A stretch of DNA of 64,000 bases from Planctobacterium sp965279005 (lineage in GTDB: Bacteria > Pseudomonadota > Gammaproteobacteria > Enterobacterales > Alteromonadaceae), in NCBI GenBank assembly GCA_965279005.1, contig CBDIHK010000026.1, positions 248,001-312,000 of the forward strand. Reading direction: 5' to 3'. Numbering within the stretch: the stretch's first letter is position 1; every line of letters begins with the position of its first letter. The notes beneath the pieces were generated by a model that was given only the letters and a program-made list of their open reading frames with translations, ran no database searches and was not told the DNA's origin. The translations under genes and the position numbers were made by a program. Below are positions 1 to 9,424 of the stretch, one piece after another.

Positions 1-374
1 TTGTTTTCGCCTCGGCCAGAGTGATCAGGCTTTTCCAGCTCTATCCTACTGCGTAAATAGCCCAAGACATTTTTTAACAGCCAATGTGAGACTGGATCCT
101 GATCCATTATCCTGGATTGAAGCTGTTCTTTGTTGATGACGTGTAATTTGACATTGGAAAATGCCCGTGCGGTCCCAGCCCGAGGTTTATTATCAATCAG
201 CGCCAACTCTCCAAAAAACTGGCCTTTGGATAAAGTTGCAAGTCTGGTATGGGTTCCGCCAATTTCAGAAGAAATAACGACAATCCCTTCCTGAATGATA
301 TAGGCACTGTCACCCAATTCTCCTTCAGAAAAAATGATATCACCAGACTCATATTCAACCACCAATTGAGTCAC
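1..374 (-). CDS. Cyclic nucleotide-binding domain protein (3' part outside window)
   Basis: The reading frame opens at a GTG (374-372) with AAGGA seven bases upstream and runs off the window edge, giving 124 residues. It is almost entirely a cNMP-binding (CAP_ED) fold: an early YESGDIIFSEGELGDSAYII strand pair and the phosphate-binding cassette FFGELALIDNKPRAGTARA, with the Glu and Arg that contact the cyclic nucleotide. The domain lies at the very N terminus, and a helix (residues ~95-115) follows. Whether a cyclase, kinase, DNA-binding or other output follows cannot be seen. It acts in the cytosol, and cAMP or cGMP sensing is inferred from the family. A Crp-type regulator is possible but the HTH would lie outside the window. 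Confidence 0.85.
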   Translation of the reverse strand, partial: MTQLVVEYESGDIIFSEGELGDSAYIIQEGIVVISSEIGGTHTRLATLSKGQFFGELALIDNKPRAGTARAFSNVKLHVINKEQLQSRIMDQDPVSHWLLKNVLGYLRSRIELEKPDHSGRGEN

Positions 375-645
375 TAACTAATCCTTTATATCTGTTGACT
401 CTAACTGTTATATAGCAGATGGCGCGGAAGTCAATTGAGAGTTCATTAATTGGCCTATATAAAGAACCTGCCACCGCAACCAAAAAATCAAAAGGCTCAG
501 GCTCAATTGTAAGTTTCACCGCTGTCTGTCGCCTCTCTGAAAATTCCAGCGTATTATTGTCCCACCCCCAACAAGACACAGTAAGCTGCTTCAGAATCAA
601 TAACTGCAAAAGAGCAGCCACTAGAAATGCAACGAATTAAGGACA

Positions 646-1122
646 ATGGTGTTTAAATTAATCCTCGCAATCACTTTTTCGATTCTATTGTTTGTTTTTG
701 CGGGGCATAAAGGCTGGCTCTTTCCAATATGGCCAACTAGCTTTCCGGATCAACAGTTAGAAATTACCCCCGTCACTATTGAACAACTAGGTAAACTTTT
801 AAAGAAAAAGAAATTTTTAGAATCTAAAGAGATGCTGTATCCAGGTGCTGTTGATGAAGAGACAAGAGTTCAACTCGAAAGGATAATCAACATTTTAATT
901 GAATCCATTATTCAGGATATCGAATCAAATCCTTCAAAATCAATTGTACTGTATTACTTTAAAGTAACGTTGCCGGTTTTAGATTACTTCGATTCAAGTG
1001 ATATGGATATGGCATTGCACTATATGGAGGAAGTTCTTGATGTTTTGGATATCAAATCTTCAAATGAACTTTTCAATGTATGGAGATATGGTTTGCCAAT
1101 AGGATGGTTCCATCCTCATTAG
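646..1122 (+). CDS. Small membrane-anchored protein of unknown function (DUF4844-like)
   Basis: 158 residues. A single hydrophobic segment (residues ~3-20) at the N terminus acts as anchor or uncleaved signal. A helical soluble part follows, with a Lys-rich stretch (LLKKKKF, ~52-58) and acidic helices near the C terminus. The ATG at 646 follows AAGGAC closely, and a GTG directly behind it is an alternative start. The pattern of a short LL-KKKKF helix followed by a YPG turn and ER helices resembles DUF4844 proteins, but this is recognition by eye only. It stands alone, with no operon partner visible. The function is unknown. Confidence 0.6.
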   Translation: MVFKLILAITFSILLFVFAGHKGWLFPIWPTSFPDQQLEITPVTIEQLGKLLKKKKFLESKEMLYPGAVDEETRVQLERIINILIESIIQDIESNPSKSIVLYYFKVTLPVLDYFDSSDMDMALHYMEEVLDVLDIKSSNELFNVWRYGLPIGWFHPH

Positions 1123-1197
1123 CTAAATTCAGTCCCCGCCGACACTTCAAGGCTCTTACGCAGCATAATTCGTAAATCCGACCTTAAAAAGCCAAAG

Positions 1198-1470
1198 CTA
1201 GCACACATCAAAATCTAAACAGACGCTGACAATGGCGCTATCGCGTTCTGAAGAGAACTTAAAGCCCCTACTTTCAAAGTGTGCTTTTACGGCTTTGAGA
1301 GCGTCTTCGCTAACGGCACTGCTCTTAAATCCGTACATTAACTTTTTTTGGCCTACGCCTGCGCGCACTTTGGCCTCCCTATTCAGTTTTCTGATTATTT
1401 CATCCGTGGTTAATTCACCTGCTTTGGCTAGCTCGCATAATTCTTTGGCTGTGAAATTATTGCTATCCAT
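1198..1470 (-). CDS. Small hypothetical protein
   Basis: 90 residues from the ATG at 1470, which has GGGG seven bases upstream; a TTG two codons earlier (1476) is less likely. The first half is helical and acidic (NFTAKELCELAKAGELTTDE) and could be a small helical regulatory domain. The second half has a basic KVRAGVGQKK segment and ends in a Val/Ser-rich strand. Three Cys are present, but no signal peptide or recognisable motif. It is isolated between two intergenic stretches and the function is unknown. It is probably a real gene because the composition is protein-like and the start is well formed. Confidence 0.5.
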   Translation of the reverse strand: MDSNNFTAKELCELAKAGELTTDEIIRKLNREAKVRAGVGQKKLMYGFKSSAVSEDALKAVKAHFESRGFKFSSERDSAIVSVCLDFDVC

Positions 1471-1757
1471 ACTCAATCCCCATTCAAATTAATGGATAAA
1501 GTATAGGCCTGCATGGCAAAGCTCGACAACTAGCGTACTCCAGCGACATCAAACAACCGTTGTGGTTGGAGTATCAAAATCATACAACAAAGACCATGCA
1601 GCTTACTGCTCAACGCTTTCTACTAGATCATTTTTTTAACAAAACTGGTGATCCAATAACCAATTATTCCTGTACAAGGCATTTCACTCGCGATTCGCGG
1701 TGGATAAATGTCCTAATAACAAGATCTATATCAGTGCTTTAATTCAGGAGTTGTAGC

Positions 1758-1886
1758 ATGTCAGGTGAGAATCACAGCGATAAAAAGTTTTGGAAAAACA
1801 TGGCGATCATGCTGGTTGCGAAAGTCGTCTTTGTTGGTGTTAGTGTTGTTTTAATCGTTGATTACAACGCACAATTTTATGCCTAG
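1758..1886 (+). CDS. 42-residue single-pass membrane protein
   Basis: A short frame from ATG 1758 to TAG 1886. CAGGAG at 1745-1750, seven bases upstream, is one of the best ribosome-binding sites in this part of the window. The protein begins with a short polar head (MSGENHSDKKFWKN), followed by one hydrophobic segment (~AIMLVAKVVFVGVSVVLIV) and a short polar tail. A GC-rich hairpin follows within 10 bases of the stop. It resembles the many small inner-membrane proteins that modulate larger complexes, but no named family is recognised. Its lone position gives no clue to a partner. Confidence 0.65.
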   Translation: MSGENHSDKKFWKNMAIMLVAKVVFVGVSVVLIVDYNAQFYA

Positions 1887-1893
1887 AACCAAG

Positions 1894-1914
1894 GGGTGCC
1901 CTAAACGGGCACCC
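1894..1914 (+). terminator. Hairpin after the 42-residue gene
   Basis: GGGTGCCC at 1894-1901 pairs perfectly with GGGCACCC at 1907-1914 around a five-base loop, eight bases after the stop at 1886. There is no T-tract after it, so it may be a weak terminator or an mRNA 3' end stabiliser. Confidence 0.5.
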
Positions 1915-2026
1915 TATCAATGTTCAGACGCGAACATCACCCCCTTTCCCCCAAATTTCCCCCAAACGACAGATAATTATAACTAGAGAAGTATCCACCC
2001 GTTGCTAATTCGGCTACCACCTTGGC

Positions 2027-3574
2027 CTACTGAATAAACAACCGATCGATTATTGTTTCATCTGACGGCAGCTTAACCTTCAGGGCATTGTCAATGTCTT
2101 GCTGGCCCAATATCCTGGCATGATGCGAGGACACATATTGCTCAACCGCTAAATTGAGTTCCTGCAGTTGCTTGGCAAACTTCCCTAGCCTTTGGTAAGT
2201 ATCCATGTGTGGCCAAGACCTGGGTGAATGGTGCTGGTTTTGCAAACTACTGCCGAATACATCTTCAGAGAACACTATTTTATGCTCTGGCAAATATATC
2301 GCTAAATTGTGGCTTGCTTGGCTATTCGGCACATCAAAAAGCATCACTTTCCCTTCCGCAAGTAGGGTTTTGCCATCTATCGCTATAAACTGGTTGTCAT
2401 CTATATCCCGGTCACCCAAGAACTGCCTGACACCTGCAATGTCACTTGGGTGCAGCAGGATCTTCGCGCCATGGTCAAGTACATCATGGAGTTCTGACAT
2501 ATGGTCGGTATGGTGGTGCGATACTAGATGATACTTAACGGGTTTGTTGTTACCCGTGGTCTCGTGCACTAAATCCAGCGCCTTTTTCCAGTCATCGGAG
2601 CGGTCTGACATACCCCAGGCACCCGCAGAAATGTAGTGATCACCGGCATCAATAAACAGGGTGTAGCCCCAGCCCTTACCCGCGTAATAGACACCGTCAG
2701 CCAACTGCCTAATGGTTAGGGAGGATACATCCACGGGTTTACTTGGCGCAGATAACTGATAATGGGCAGGGATAGCAAATGACCGTTCTTCCGCTGTGTT
2801 TATTTCGATACTCCTGTTGTCCGAATGGTAAACAAGCGAATCTGCAGTACCGACTAGCAGCTGCTTGGCCCAGACTATCCCACCAGCTTGCTGGTGTTGT
2901 AAGAAGTTGTAGGTACGCAAATTGGAACCGCGCTTTTGCAACTTTCTGGATAACAGGCCTGACTCACTGTCGATATAGACTGAATACTCGCTTCCGGTAC
3001 CGGCTGCAATGGTCAACACATCATGCGCCCTGCCCGCTATAAATGCAGTATCCACCCACTGGGCAGCGTTTTTATCTGCCACCAGCTTTTTCACAATAAG
3101 TGGATCCAACATTTGGCTGTAGCCCAAGTCTGCGTTGTCAAACCCAATGCTGTTTTGTTCTTGGTACTCCTGTAGGAAATGATCCAGGTTATAGCCTTTG
3201 CCATCTTTGTATATGCGGTGGGTGGCAGTGATATTGCGGCTATCGTGGTAACCGACCATGAGTTTTGTCAGGCGCTTTAATTGGCTGCGCTGGTTTTCCA
3301 AATCGAGTGTTACTTCTATCTGGATTTGGTTAAGGTGCAGGGAAGTAGGGCCTTGCAATGAATGGCCACTTTGATGCTTAAATGTGTGTTGGATAGTATC
3401 GGTATAGCGCAAATTCTTGAGCGCCAGCAAGGTTTCGCCGCCATAGGCGGTTAGCGCATTATCAATAATTTTATTTGCTTTGTCACCTGCATTAATGCTG
3501 GCACTAAAAAACATGACGCTTGGCAGCAAAGCTGCAGTGACTAAGCGTTTTAGCTTTGTGGTAAAGGATTTCAT
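2027..3574 (-). CDS. Secreted metallo-beta-lactamase-fold hydrolase
   Basis: 515 residues from the ATG at 3574, which has GAGGA five bases upstream; a TTG four codons earlier is less likely. A signal peptide (basic MKSFTTKLKR, then a hydrophobic run, cleavage near INA-GD at ~29) sends it to the periplasm. Residues ~30-270 form a beta-rich domain resembling the N-terminal part of other large periplasmic MBL proteins. From ~285 an MBL fold follows, with the metal motif H353-x-H355-x-D357-H358 (SHHHTDH), a later Asp in SEDVFG and a His in SSHHAR. A zinc-dependent hydrolase is expected, but the substrate is unknown. The next gene upstream on the same strand is a double serine hydrolase, 275 bp away, so the two may be related functionally. 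Confidence 0.85.
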   Translation of the reverse strand: MKSFTTKLKRLVTAALLPSVMFFSASINAGDKANKIIDNALTAYGGETLLALKNLRYTDTIQHTFKHQSGHSLQGPTSLHLNQIQIEVTLDLENQRSQLKRLTKLMVGYHDSRNITATHRIYKDGKGYNLDHFLQEYQEQNSIGFDNADLGYSQMLDPLIVKKLVADKNAAQWVDTAFIAGRAHDVLTIAAGTGSEYSVYIDSESGLLSRKLQKRGSNLRTYNFLQHQQAGGIVWAKQLLVGTADSLVYHSDNRSIEINTAEERSFAIPAHYQLSAPSKPVDVSSLTIRQLADGVYYAGKGWGYTLFIDAGDHYISAGAWGMSDRSDDWKKALDLVHETTGNNKPVKYHLVSHHHTDHMSELHDVLDHGAKILLHPSDIAGVRQFLGDRDIDDNQFIAIDGKTLLAEGKVMLFDVPNSQASHNLAIYLPEHKIVFSEDVFGSSLQNQHHSPRSWPHMDTYQRLGKFAKQLQELNLAVEQYVSSHHARILGQQDIDNALKVKLPSDETIIDRLFIQ

Positions 3575-3849
3575 AAGCTTCCTCAATATGGCTTATCGGT
3601 TAAAATTAGGGTGATGGCTATTGTTGTTTATGGCGGATGCGGCGACTGGCCATAGTGCACCGCTTTGTTGTCACATTTTGCTGCTATTTAGTTAGATAAT
3701 TCCGCTTCTGGGGAGCGGTCGGCACTACCCAGGGACGAGCCAGTACCCAGGGTTTTGCAATAGTGTTGGCGACGACTGCTGTTCCTTAGCACCGTATGCG
3801 TCCTAACGTCCACTGCTTTGTTAGCCGCAGCAAGTATCAGTTTTCACAG

Positions 3850-6651
3850 CTATAGCCCAAAAAGTTGATGTGCTTTGGCAATGACCGGATCGGCACCAAA
3901 ACTGTGGTTGGATAAAACCACGATGGTATAGCCAGCATCGGGGTGCATCTCCAGTTGGGTGCTGACACCTGGGAAGGAGCCATTGTGGCCGACAACAGCA
4001 CGGCCATTGCGGTTCCAGACAATAAAGCCAAAACCATAGTTACCGGCATTGAACTCGGTTTTAGGTGCGAAGGCCTTTTCAGTAAGGGTTTGGTTTAACA
4101 GTGAATGGGATTGCAGAGCAGAGGCAAACTTAAACAGATCCCTGGCTGTCGAATAACCGCCACCGGCGGGGCCACCTTTTTTGTCATGGATAAACAGGTT
4201 GTTCCGCCATTGGTTTTGCTTGCCGTGGAAGGAGTAGCCAATTGCTGCGTTGTGCACCGGAAACTGCAAATCCAAGCTCTCGGTTTGATCCATTTGTGCT
4301 GGAATAAAGATGTTTTCCCGGACAAACTGGTAATAGGTCATCCCGGTTATTTGTTCAATCACCAACCCAAGCATAAACATGCCATCATTGCTGTAGCGGA
4401 ATTGTGTGCCAGGGGTAAATGCAGTCCCTACGCCTGATAGCTGATGCAGGCAAGTTGGCTGATCCTTAGTTATTGAAAACTCTCCCATTTCACAGGATAT
4501 GGAAGCCACCCCTGAGGTATGGGATAACAAATGTTGTATTTGGATCTGGGTCAACGCATCAGTGGCATTGGGAAGGCCCAACACATCCACCAAGCGGTCA
4601 TCCAAAGCCAGCTTTCCGGCTGCAACCAGTTTCAATATTGCAACGCTAGTGAACATCTTGTTCATCGAACCCAGGTTAAACCGGGTATTGATGTTATTGG
4701 CCACATTGAATCGTTTTGATGCTTTACCCACTGCTTTTTCCAGCAGGATTTTGTCTTGCTTTGCAACCAATACCACCCCTGAAAACACATCTGAACCTGC
4801 CAGCCGTTCTATGTAGGAAGCTAGCTTGTTGGCGGCTTCAGCGTCATTGGCTGCTGGTGTTTGTTTGCCGTGTTCAATATGCGCCCGGATCCGAATACGG
4901 GTGATTGCGTATGGCGCCGCGTCATTGAACGAAAGCTCAATGCGGTATGGCATATCTGTATTGCGGGAATGGACAAACACCTCGGCATTTATTACACCGT
5001 CGGTAACATCCAAGATATCCAATGAACTAAGCTCAAAGCCACCGTGAAAATGGCTTTCTGCAGACAGGTATCCCGAATACATGTCCAAACCAATTCTTTC
5101 TAGGGTGCTCGCCGATATATTGTCCCGAGTAAACTGGTTGATAACGTCGTAATCATGGGAGCCGATTGTTGCTATGAGCTTTAAAGCATGGATACCGGCC
5201 AACTGCTTGCGTGAGTTTTTACACCATTTGCAACCACTTGATGGCGCCAGCTGCAACGCCTGCTGAAAATGTTGTTTTGCCCCAGCTAAATCGTCTTTTA
5301 GTAACAGTGCTTCGCCGAAACTATCATGCAAGTTGCCGCTCGTCGGAAAATGGCGAATTGCATACTGCAATAGCATGGTTGGCCATTCCAGTTTGCCAGT
5401 CTGCGCAGCCCAGTTGGCGACACTGTTGAGCAGGCTTTCATTTGCCAATGACACCGACCTTTCAGCCAGATAGGCTTCCAGCTTCTCTACATCGGCTTGG
5501 CTTGATTTGCTAATGAACTGGGCTGTTTCCCAATAGCTATCAAAAGGCAGCGGTTCAGGAGAATAACTGTTGTCCAATAGGATGTTGCGTACTAACTTTG
5601 CAATAAGTCCAGTGGCAGGCATTTGCGCATTGCTGGCAAAAAAGAGTGAAAGCCTATATTCGGGTATCCAAACTATGTCAGACCAGAAAAGGCCATTGGA
5701 GCCCGAGTGTTCAGCGAGCAATAGGCCATTGTCATGGCTTGTGTTTGTCCAGCCATAGCCGTATGCCCATTGGCTATCCTCGTAATAGCTATAGGGCTTT
5801 AGTAGTTTATCGATCGAGGCCTTGCTGAGCACCCGGCCATCTTGTAGGGCAACCATCCATTTTGCAAAATCTGCCGCCGTGGTTTGCAAACCACCATTAC
5901 CAACTAGGTTCCAGGTAACACCATCCTGCCGGTACCTTTGCACCATGTTCCCATAGTGCTGGAAGCCTTTGTAGTACCCTTCCGCAATGTCGCCAGCAGG
6001 CCATTGCGGCAGCAAATACCCAGTACTTTGCATGTTTAAAGCGCCAAACAAGTGTTGCTGTAAATAAGCCTCATATTCCAAGCCAGCCACTTGTTCAATA
6101 ATTGCAGCGAGCAGGCTATAGCCGATATTGGAGTAATTAAAGCCTTGCCCTACAGGATATTCCAGGGGCGAAGTGAGTACAGCATTAAGAAAATCCTGCT
6201 TTGATAAAGCATTGAGCCCGCGCCCTGCACTTTCTTCAAAGCCCGCTGTATGCGTTAGCAGTTGATGGATAGTGACGGCACTCTTTTCGTCTGACACTTG
6301 GTCGAAAAAAGCGGACAAAGGTTGCTCCAGGGAAAGTTTACCTTGTTCATGGAGCTTCATTATGGCCACTGCGGTAAATTGCTTTGTATTGGAACCAAAG
6401 TCAAATACAGTGTTGGCCGTATTGGGTATATCCAGTGCGATATCCTGGGCGCCTGTCTCCCTGGATAACAAGGTTCCACCATCGGCAATAATGTGCATAT
6501 AACCGGAATAACCCTTGGCTTGGGCATCGTCCAGGACGGCATTTATTTGTGCCAATTGTTTGTCCGTAACAACAAACTCCCCAGCTTGGGACACCCCGCC
6601 CGCACACACAACAACCATAGCAACAATGGCTTTCTTCAATTTATCCAACAT
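3850..6651 (-). CDS. Secreted protein with two beta-lactamase-type serine hydrolase domains and a TPR-like linker
   Basis: 933 residues from the ATG at 6651 (GGGAAAGGA just upstream; upstream in-frame codons lack a site). A signal peptide ends near SQA-GE (~24). Two complete class C/esterase-like domains are present. The first has S87-N-T-K90, Y173-S-N175 and H315-S-G317. The second has S662-M-N-K665, Y753-S-N755 and H889-N-G891. Residues ~380-500 between them look like TPR helices (FGEALLLKDDLAGAKQHFQQ), followed by a beta-rich spacer (500-600). Single-domain relatives are about 400-600 residues long, so this is a fusion or internal duplication. Likely roles are peptidase, esterase or D-amino-acid peptide hydrolysis in the periplasm; resistance to beta-lactams cannot be inferred. 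Its divergent regulator is a pseudogene. Confidence 0.88.
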   Translation of the reverse strand: MLDKLKKAIVAMVVVCAGGVSQAGEFVVTDKQLAQINAVLDDAQAKGYSGYMHIIADGGTLLSRETGAQDIALDIPNTANTVFDFGSNTKQFTAVAIMKLHEQGKLSLEQPLSAFFDQVSDEKSAVTIHQLLTHTAGFEESAGRGLNALSKQDFLNAVLTSPLEYPVGQGFNYSNIGYSLLAAIIEQVAGLEYEAYLQQHLFGALNMQSTGYLLPQWPAGDIAEGYYKGFQHYGNMVQRYRQDGVTWNLVGNGGLQTTAADFAKWMVALQDGRVLSKASIDKLLKPYSYYEDSQWAYGYGWTNTSHDNGLLLAEHSGSNGLFWSDIVWIPEYRLSLFFASNAQMPATGLIAKLVRNILLDNSYSPEPLPFDSYWETAQFISKSSQADVEKLEAYLAERSVSLANESLLNSVANWAAQTGKLEWPTMLLQYAIRHFPTSGNLHDSFGEALLLKDDLAGAKQHFQQALQLAPSSGCKWCKNSRKQLAGIHALKLIATIGSHDYDVINQFTRDNISASTLERIGLDMYSGYLSAESHFHGGFELSSLDILDVTDGVINAEVFVHSRNTDMPYRIELSFNDAAPYAITRIRIRAHIEHGKQTPAANDAEAANKLASYIERLAGSDVFSGVVLVAKQDKILLEKAVGKASKRFNVANNINTRFNLGSMNKMFTSVAILKLVAAGKLALDDRLVDVLGLPNATDALTQIQIQHLLSHTSGVASISCEMGEFSITKDQPTCLHQLSGVGTAFTPGTQFRYSNDGMFMLGLVIEQITGMTYYQFVRENIFIPAQMDQTESLDLQFPVHNAAIGYSFHGKQNQWRNNLFIHDKKGGPAGGGYSTARDLFKFASALQSHSLLNQTLTEKAFAPKTEFNAGNYGFGFIVWNRNGRAVVGHNGSFPGVSTQLEMHPDAGYTIVVLSNHSFGADPVIAKAHQLFGL

Positions 6652-6979
6652 AGTCCTTTCCCTTTTTTGGCAGCTTGAAATAGTGAGTTCAAAGCTCATT
6701 TAGTATTTGATACAGCCAGTCCTGCCCTAAACACCTCTAGATAGGCAATGCCCTCATGTGGTGCCAGGATGGAACTGCTCAACGAAAACAGCTTTATCCA
6801 GCCGCCCCTTGTAAACCGCTGTTTTTCATCTGCGGCTATTTAGTGGCAAAACCCGTGCTGATGGCAACAAAGCGGGGCTAATGAAAAGCTGATGTATTGC
6901 TTATGGCCTCGACATATAGGTTCATACTGCATAAAATCCAGCGCGTTATTGAGGGATTCAAAAAGGGAATGGCGCAACA
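6652..6979. other. Divergent promoter region without gene
   Basis: 328 bases between the double hydrolase (-) and the decayed winged-helix regulator (+). No open frame with a ribosome site and no strong palindrome was seen. It must hold the hydrolase promoter, presumably once under control of the divergent regulator. Confidence 0.5.
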
Positions 6980-9103
6980 ATGACAATATTTTATGTCTCA
7001 AATTTCAAAGTAGATTTGTCGCGCTCCGTGATCGTAAAACAAGAATCACAAACCAAAGTGGAACCCAAGGTACTCAAAGTGCTTTTGTTGTTGGCTGAGC
7101 ACCAGGGCGAGGTAGTGACGCACGACACCATCAAGGCCAAGGTGTGGCAAGGCGCGGAGGTTGTACCCAATGCGCCTGCAGCGATGCATTGCCATCCTTA
7201 GGAAAACCCTCGATGACGATGCCAAATACACCCAAGATAATCCTGACCCACCCCAGGATAGGTTATAGCTTGTCAGCAGATGTTAGCTGGGAGTCCACAC
7301 CTAAGGACATCGAAGGCAACAATGCAAAAGGTCTACAACAAAGCCGGGCAGCTCCTACCTCCAGATTTAGGTTCGTGCTGGCCATTATTGCCGCACTATT
7401 AGCGACGGCACTTTGGTTCACACAAAAAAGCCACAACAGGTCGCTGCCAACCACTTACGCACACATTGAGCGGCTCACCCAAACCGACGCCCATGAATCA
7501 CATGCAATACTTAGCCCCGACGCAGGCTACATAGTCTTTAACCGCTACGCAGGAGGCTGTACTAGCCATATTTGGGCGCGAGATGTGGCCAGTGCAAAAG
7601 AGTTTCGATTAACCGACAAACCTAGCTATATTGGCGTGGTTAGCTTTACTGGGGATGGCAGGGAAATCGTTTTTGCGGCAAAACAAGGCTGCCAGGAGGC
7701 GACAAGATCAAGCAGGCAAGCCGGGAAGGTGGATCCATCCCCCTTGTGTTGGACGATAGCATCGATGGATTTTGCCTTGGCGTTGTCCCGGCCACAAACA
7801 CCTACGCTGCGCTACCAATGCCAAGCAGACGGGTTGGAAACAGTAAAACCTCTCCGGAAACCACCAGTACGCATTCCTGCAATTCAATGGCCAGCACAAG
7901 GAGTTGATGCTGTACGACGATTTAAACAAATCCACATCCGTTTTGTATCGTCCCGAACAAAACTACCTTTATCATTTTGATTATGACCCACAGTCACAAC
8001 GTTTTGCACTGTTGAGCCGCTATCAAGAAAGCAACAATGTACTGGAGATTTTAGACAAATCAGGCAAGCTAAGCAGCAAAGCGACAATCCGATTGCCAGA
8101 ACAGGCTGACACGCAGCAGGGCTTTAAAGCTAACTTTGCGGCAAACGGTGAATACTTATTGGCAACAAACAATAATAGGCTGTTTAGGCTCCACCTTGAT
8201 GGCCAGTTGCAATATCTCAAAACGCCTGAAACCAACATTCAATCAGCAGTGCAGCATCCGTCCCAGGCCAAGCTTGTGGCAGTAATTGGACACAAAGACG
8301 TAGATATTGCAAAGGTGGCCATAGGCAACCCCCAGCCCACTCCTGAAACTTCAGATTTGCACAACCGGGCTTTACCTTTTACTAGTTTTTCCCGTTCCAC
8401 CAGCAATGACAGGCACGCAAAATTCCAACCCTTGGGTGAACACATTGCGTTTTTATCAGACCGAAGTGGTGAAGACCAAATTTGGCTATGGCGCGATAAC
8501 ATATTAACCCAGCTAAGCAATCAGGAGTCCCAAGGCAACATACACCAGTTTCATTGGGCACCTGATGGCAAATCAATAGCCTGGGTATCCAATGGCAAAC
8601 TCGCTATTTCTGACCTCAATGGCAATGTCCGCTTCCTTCAAGCCGACAAGCTAATGTATTCCATTTTGTCATGGCACAAAACGGGGCAATTGTTCGTCTC
8701 GATTAACGACCCAATTCCAGGTGGCCTATATCGCTATGATATTGCCAAGGGCACACTGCATAAATTTGGCCTCAACCAAGTTGAAGCTGTTTGGATCAAT
8801 GGCAAAAGCCTCTATTACAGTGTCCACAATGGGAGTGTATTTTTGGCAGGACTGGACAACCCGAAAGCAAAACCCCAATTTTTGCCCGCGTTAAATGGCA
8901 AAGCTATGCTGCTTAAGGCAAACCAGATTTTCAGTGTCGACCAAAACACTTTGTCCCTAAGCCAATACAATTTAAACGGGGAATGGCAAGGTGAACTGAT
9001 GCCGCTCAAACCCATGGCATGGAAGGTTACTGACCTACGTGAAAACCAGCTGTTGTTAGATCAGTTTATCGCTATCAGCAACGACATTGTTGTTTTGCAG
9101 TGA
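6980..9103 (+). pseudogene. Decayed CadC/ToxR-type winged-helix regulator with TM segment and TolB-like beta-propeller
   Basis: Read across frames, this was a single membrane regulator of about 700 residues. An N-terminal OmpR-type winged helix (KVLKVLLLLAEHQGEVVTHD, then KAKVWQGAEVVPNA) starts at ATG 6980. The wing continues in other frames (QRCIAILRKTLDDDA, then IILTHPRIGYSLSADVSW). A TM helix follows (RFRFVLAIIAALLATALWFT) and then PD40/TolB-like blades (LSPDAGYIVFNRYAGG, FAPDGKS-type WAPDGKSIAW) to TGA 9101-9103. The frame changes by +1 near 7175 (CC in GCGCCTGCA), again at about 7219-7227, and at least twice more between 7680 and 7860. Such regulators usually control a divergent neighbour, here the double serine hydrolase. 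With at least four indels it is very unlikely to be functional as one protein. The stop codon overlaps the first base of a dispersed 32-bp repeat. Confidence 0.85.
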
Positions 9104-9134
9104 TACCGATTGCATTAAGTATTTGCTCACTCAG
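9103..9134 (+). repeat. Solo copy of the 32-bp dispersed repeat
   Basis: ATACCGATTGCATTAAG and the following 15 bases match the terminal inverted repeat of the element at 37963-38226 with a few changes. It begins in the stop codon of the regulator pseudogene. No matching opposite end was found downstream, so this is a single end or a solo repeat. Confidence 0.7.
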
Positions 9135-9424
9135 CATAGCCATGCCCCAGAGCCGACTACCTCATGCGGACCAAGTTCATAGGCTGAAATGGCTGCAAGC
9201 AAAAACGTTCTTAGTCAATGCTGCCACTCGACAGTTTTATTCTTAAATCCAGCCAAGTTCACTGAACGCGATTCAATTACGACCTTTCAGAACCTTTCAG
9301 AACTAATAAAATCCATATAAAACAATTAGCTAGACTAGCGATTTAATTTTCAGAGTGTTTCAGTTCCATTGCTTAACAGCCTGCTTCATGCTGGCGCCCT
9401 CCCAAACTTAAAACAACAGTCATT
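9135..9424. other. Intergenic stretch
   Basis: No coding frame is supported. It contains a short direct repeat (CCTTTCAGAA twice, about 9281-9300) and an AT-rich part before the CPBP gene that could be its promoter. Confidence 0.4.

Noticed and set aside
355..640. Overlapping frames on both strands before the 646 gene
   Set aside because: The minus frame shares bases with the start of the cNMP-binding gene in another frame. Neither frame has a ribosome site or protein-like pattern.
1560..1742. 60-codon plus-strand frame
   Set aside because: No ribosome site, irregular composition and no recognisable feature. The real small gene lies directly after it at 1758.
3850..6651. Calling the double serine hydrolase an antibiotic-resistance beta-lactamase
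   Set aside because: The motifs (SxxK, YSN, HxG rather than KTG) fit the wide esterase/peptidase group as well, and nothing nearby indicates resistance.
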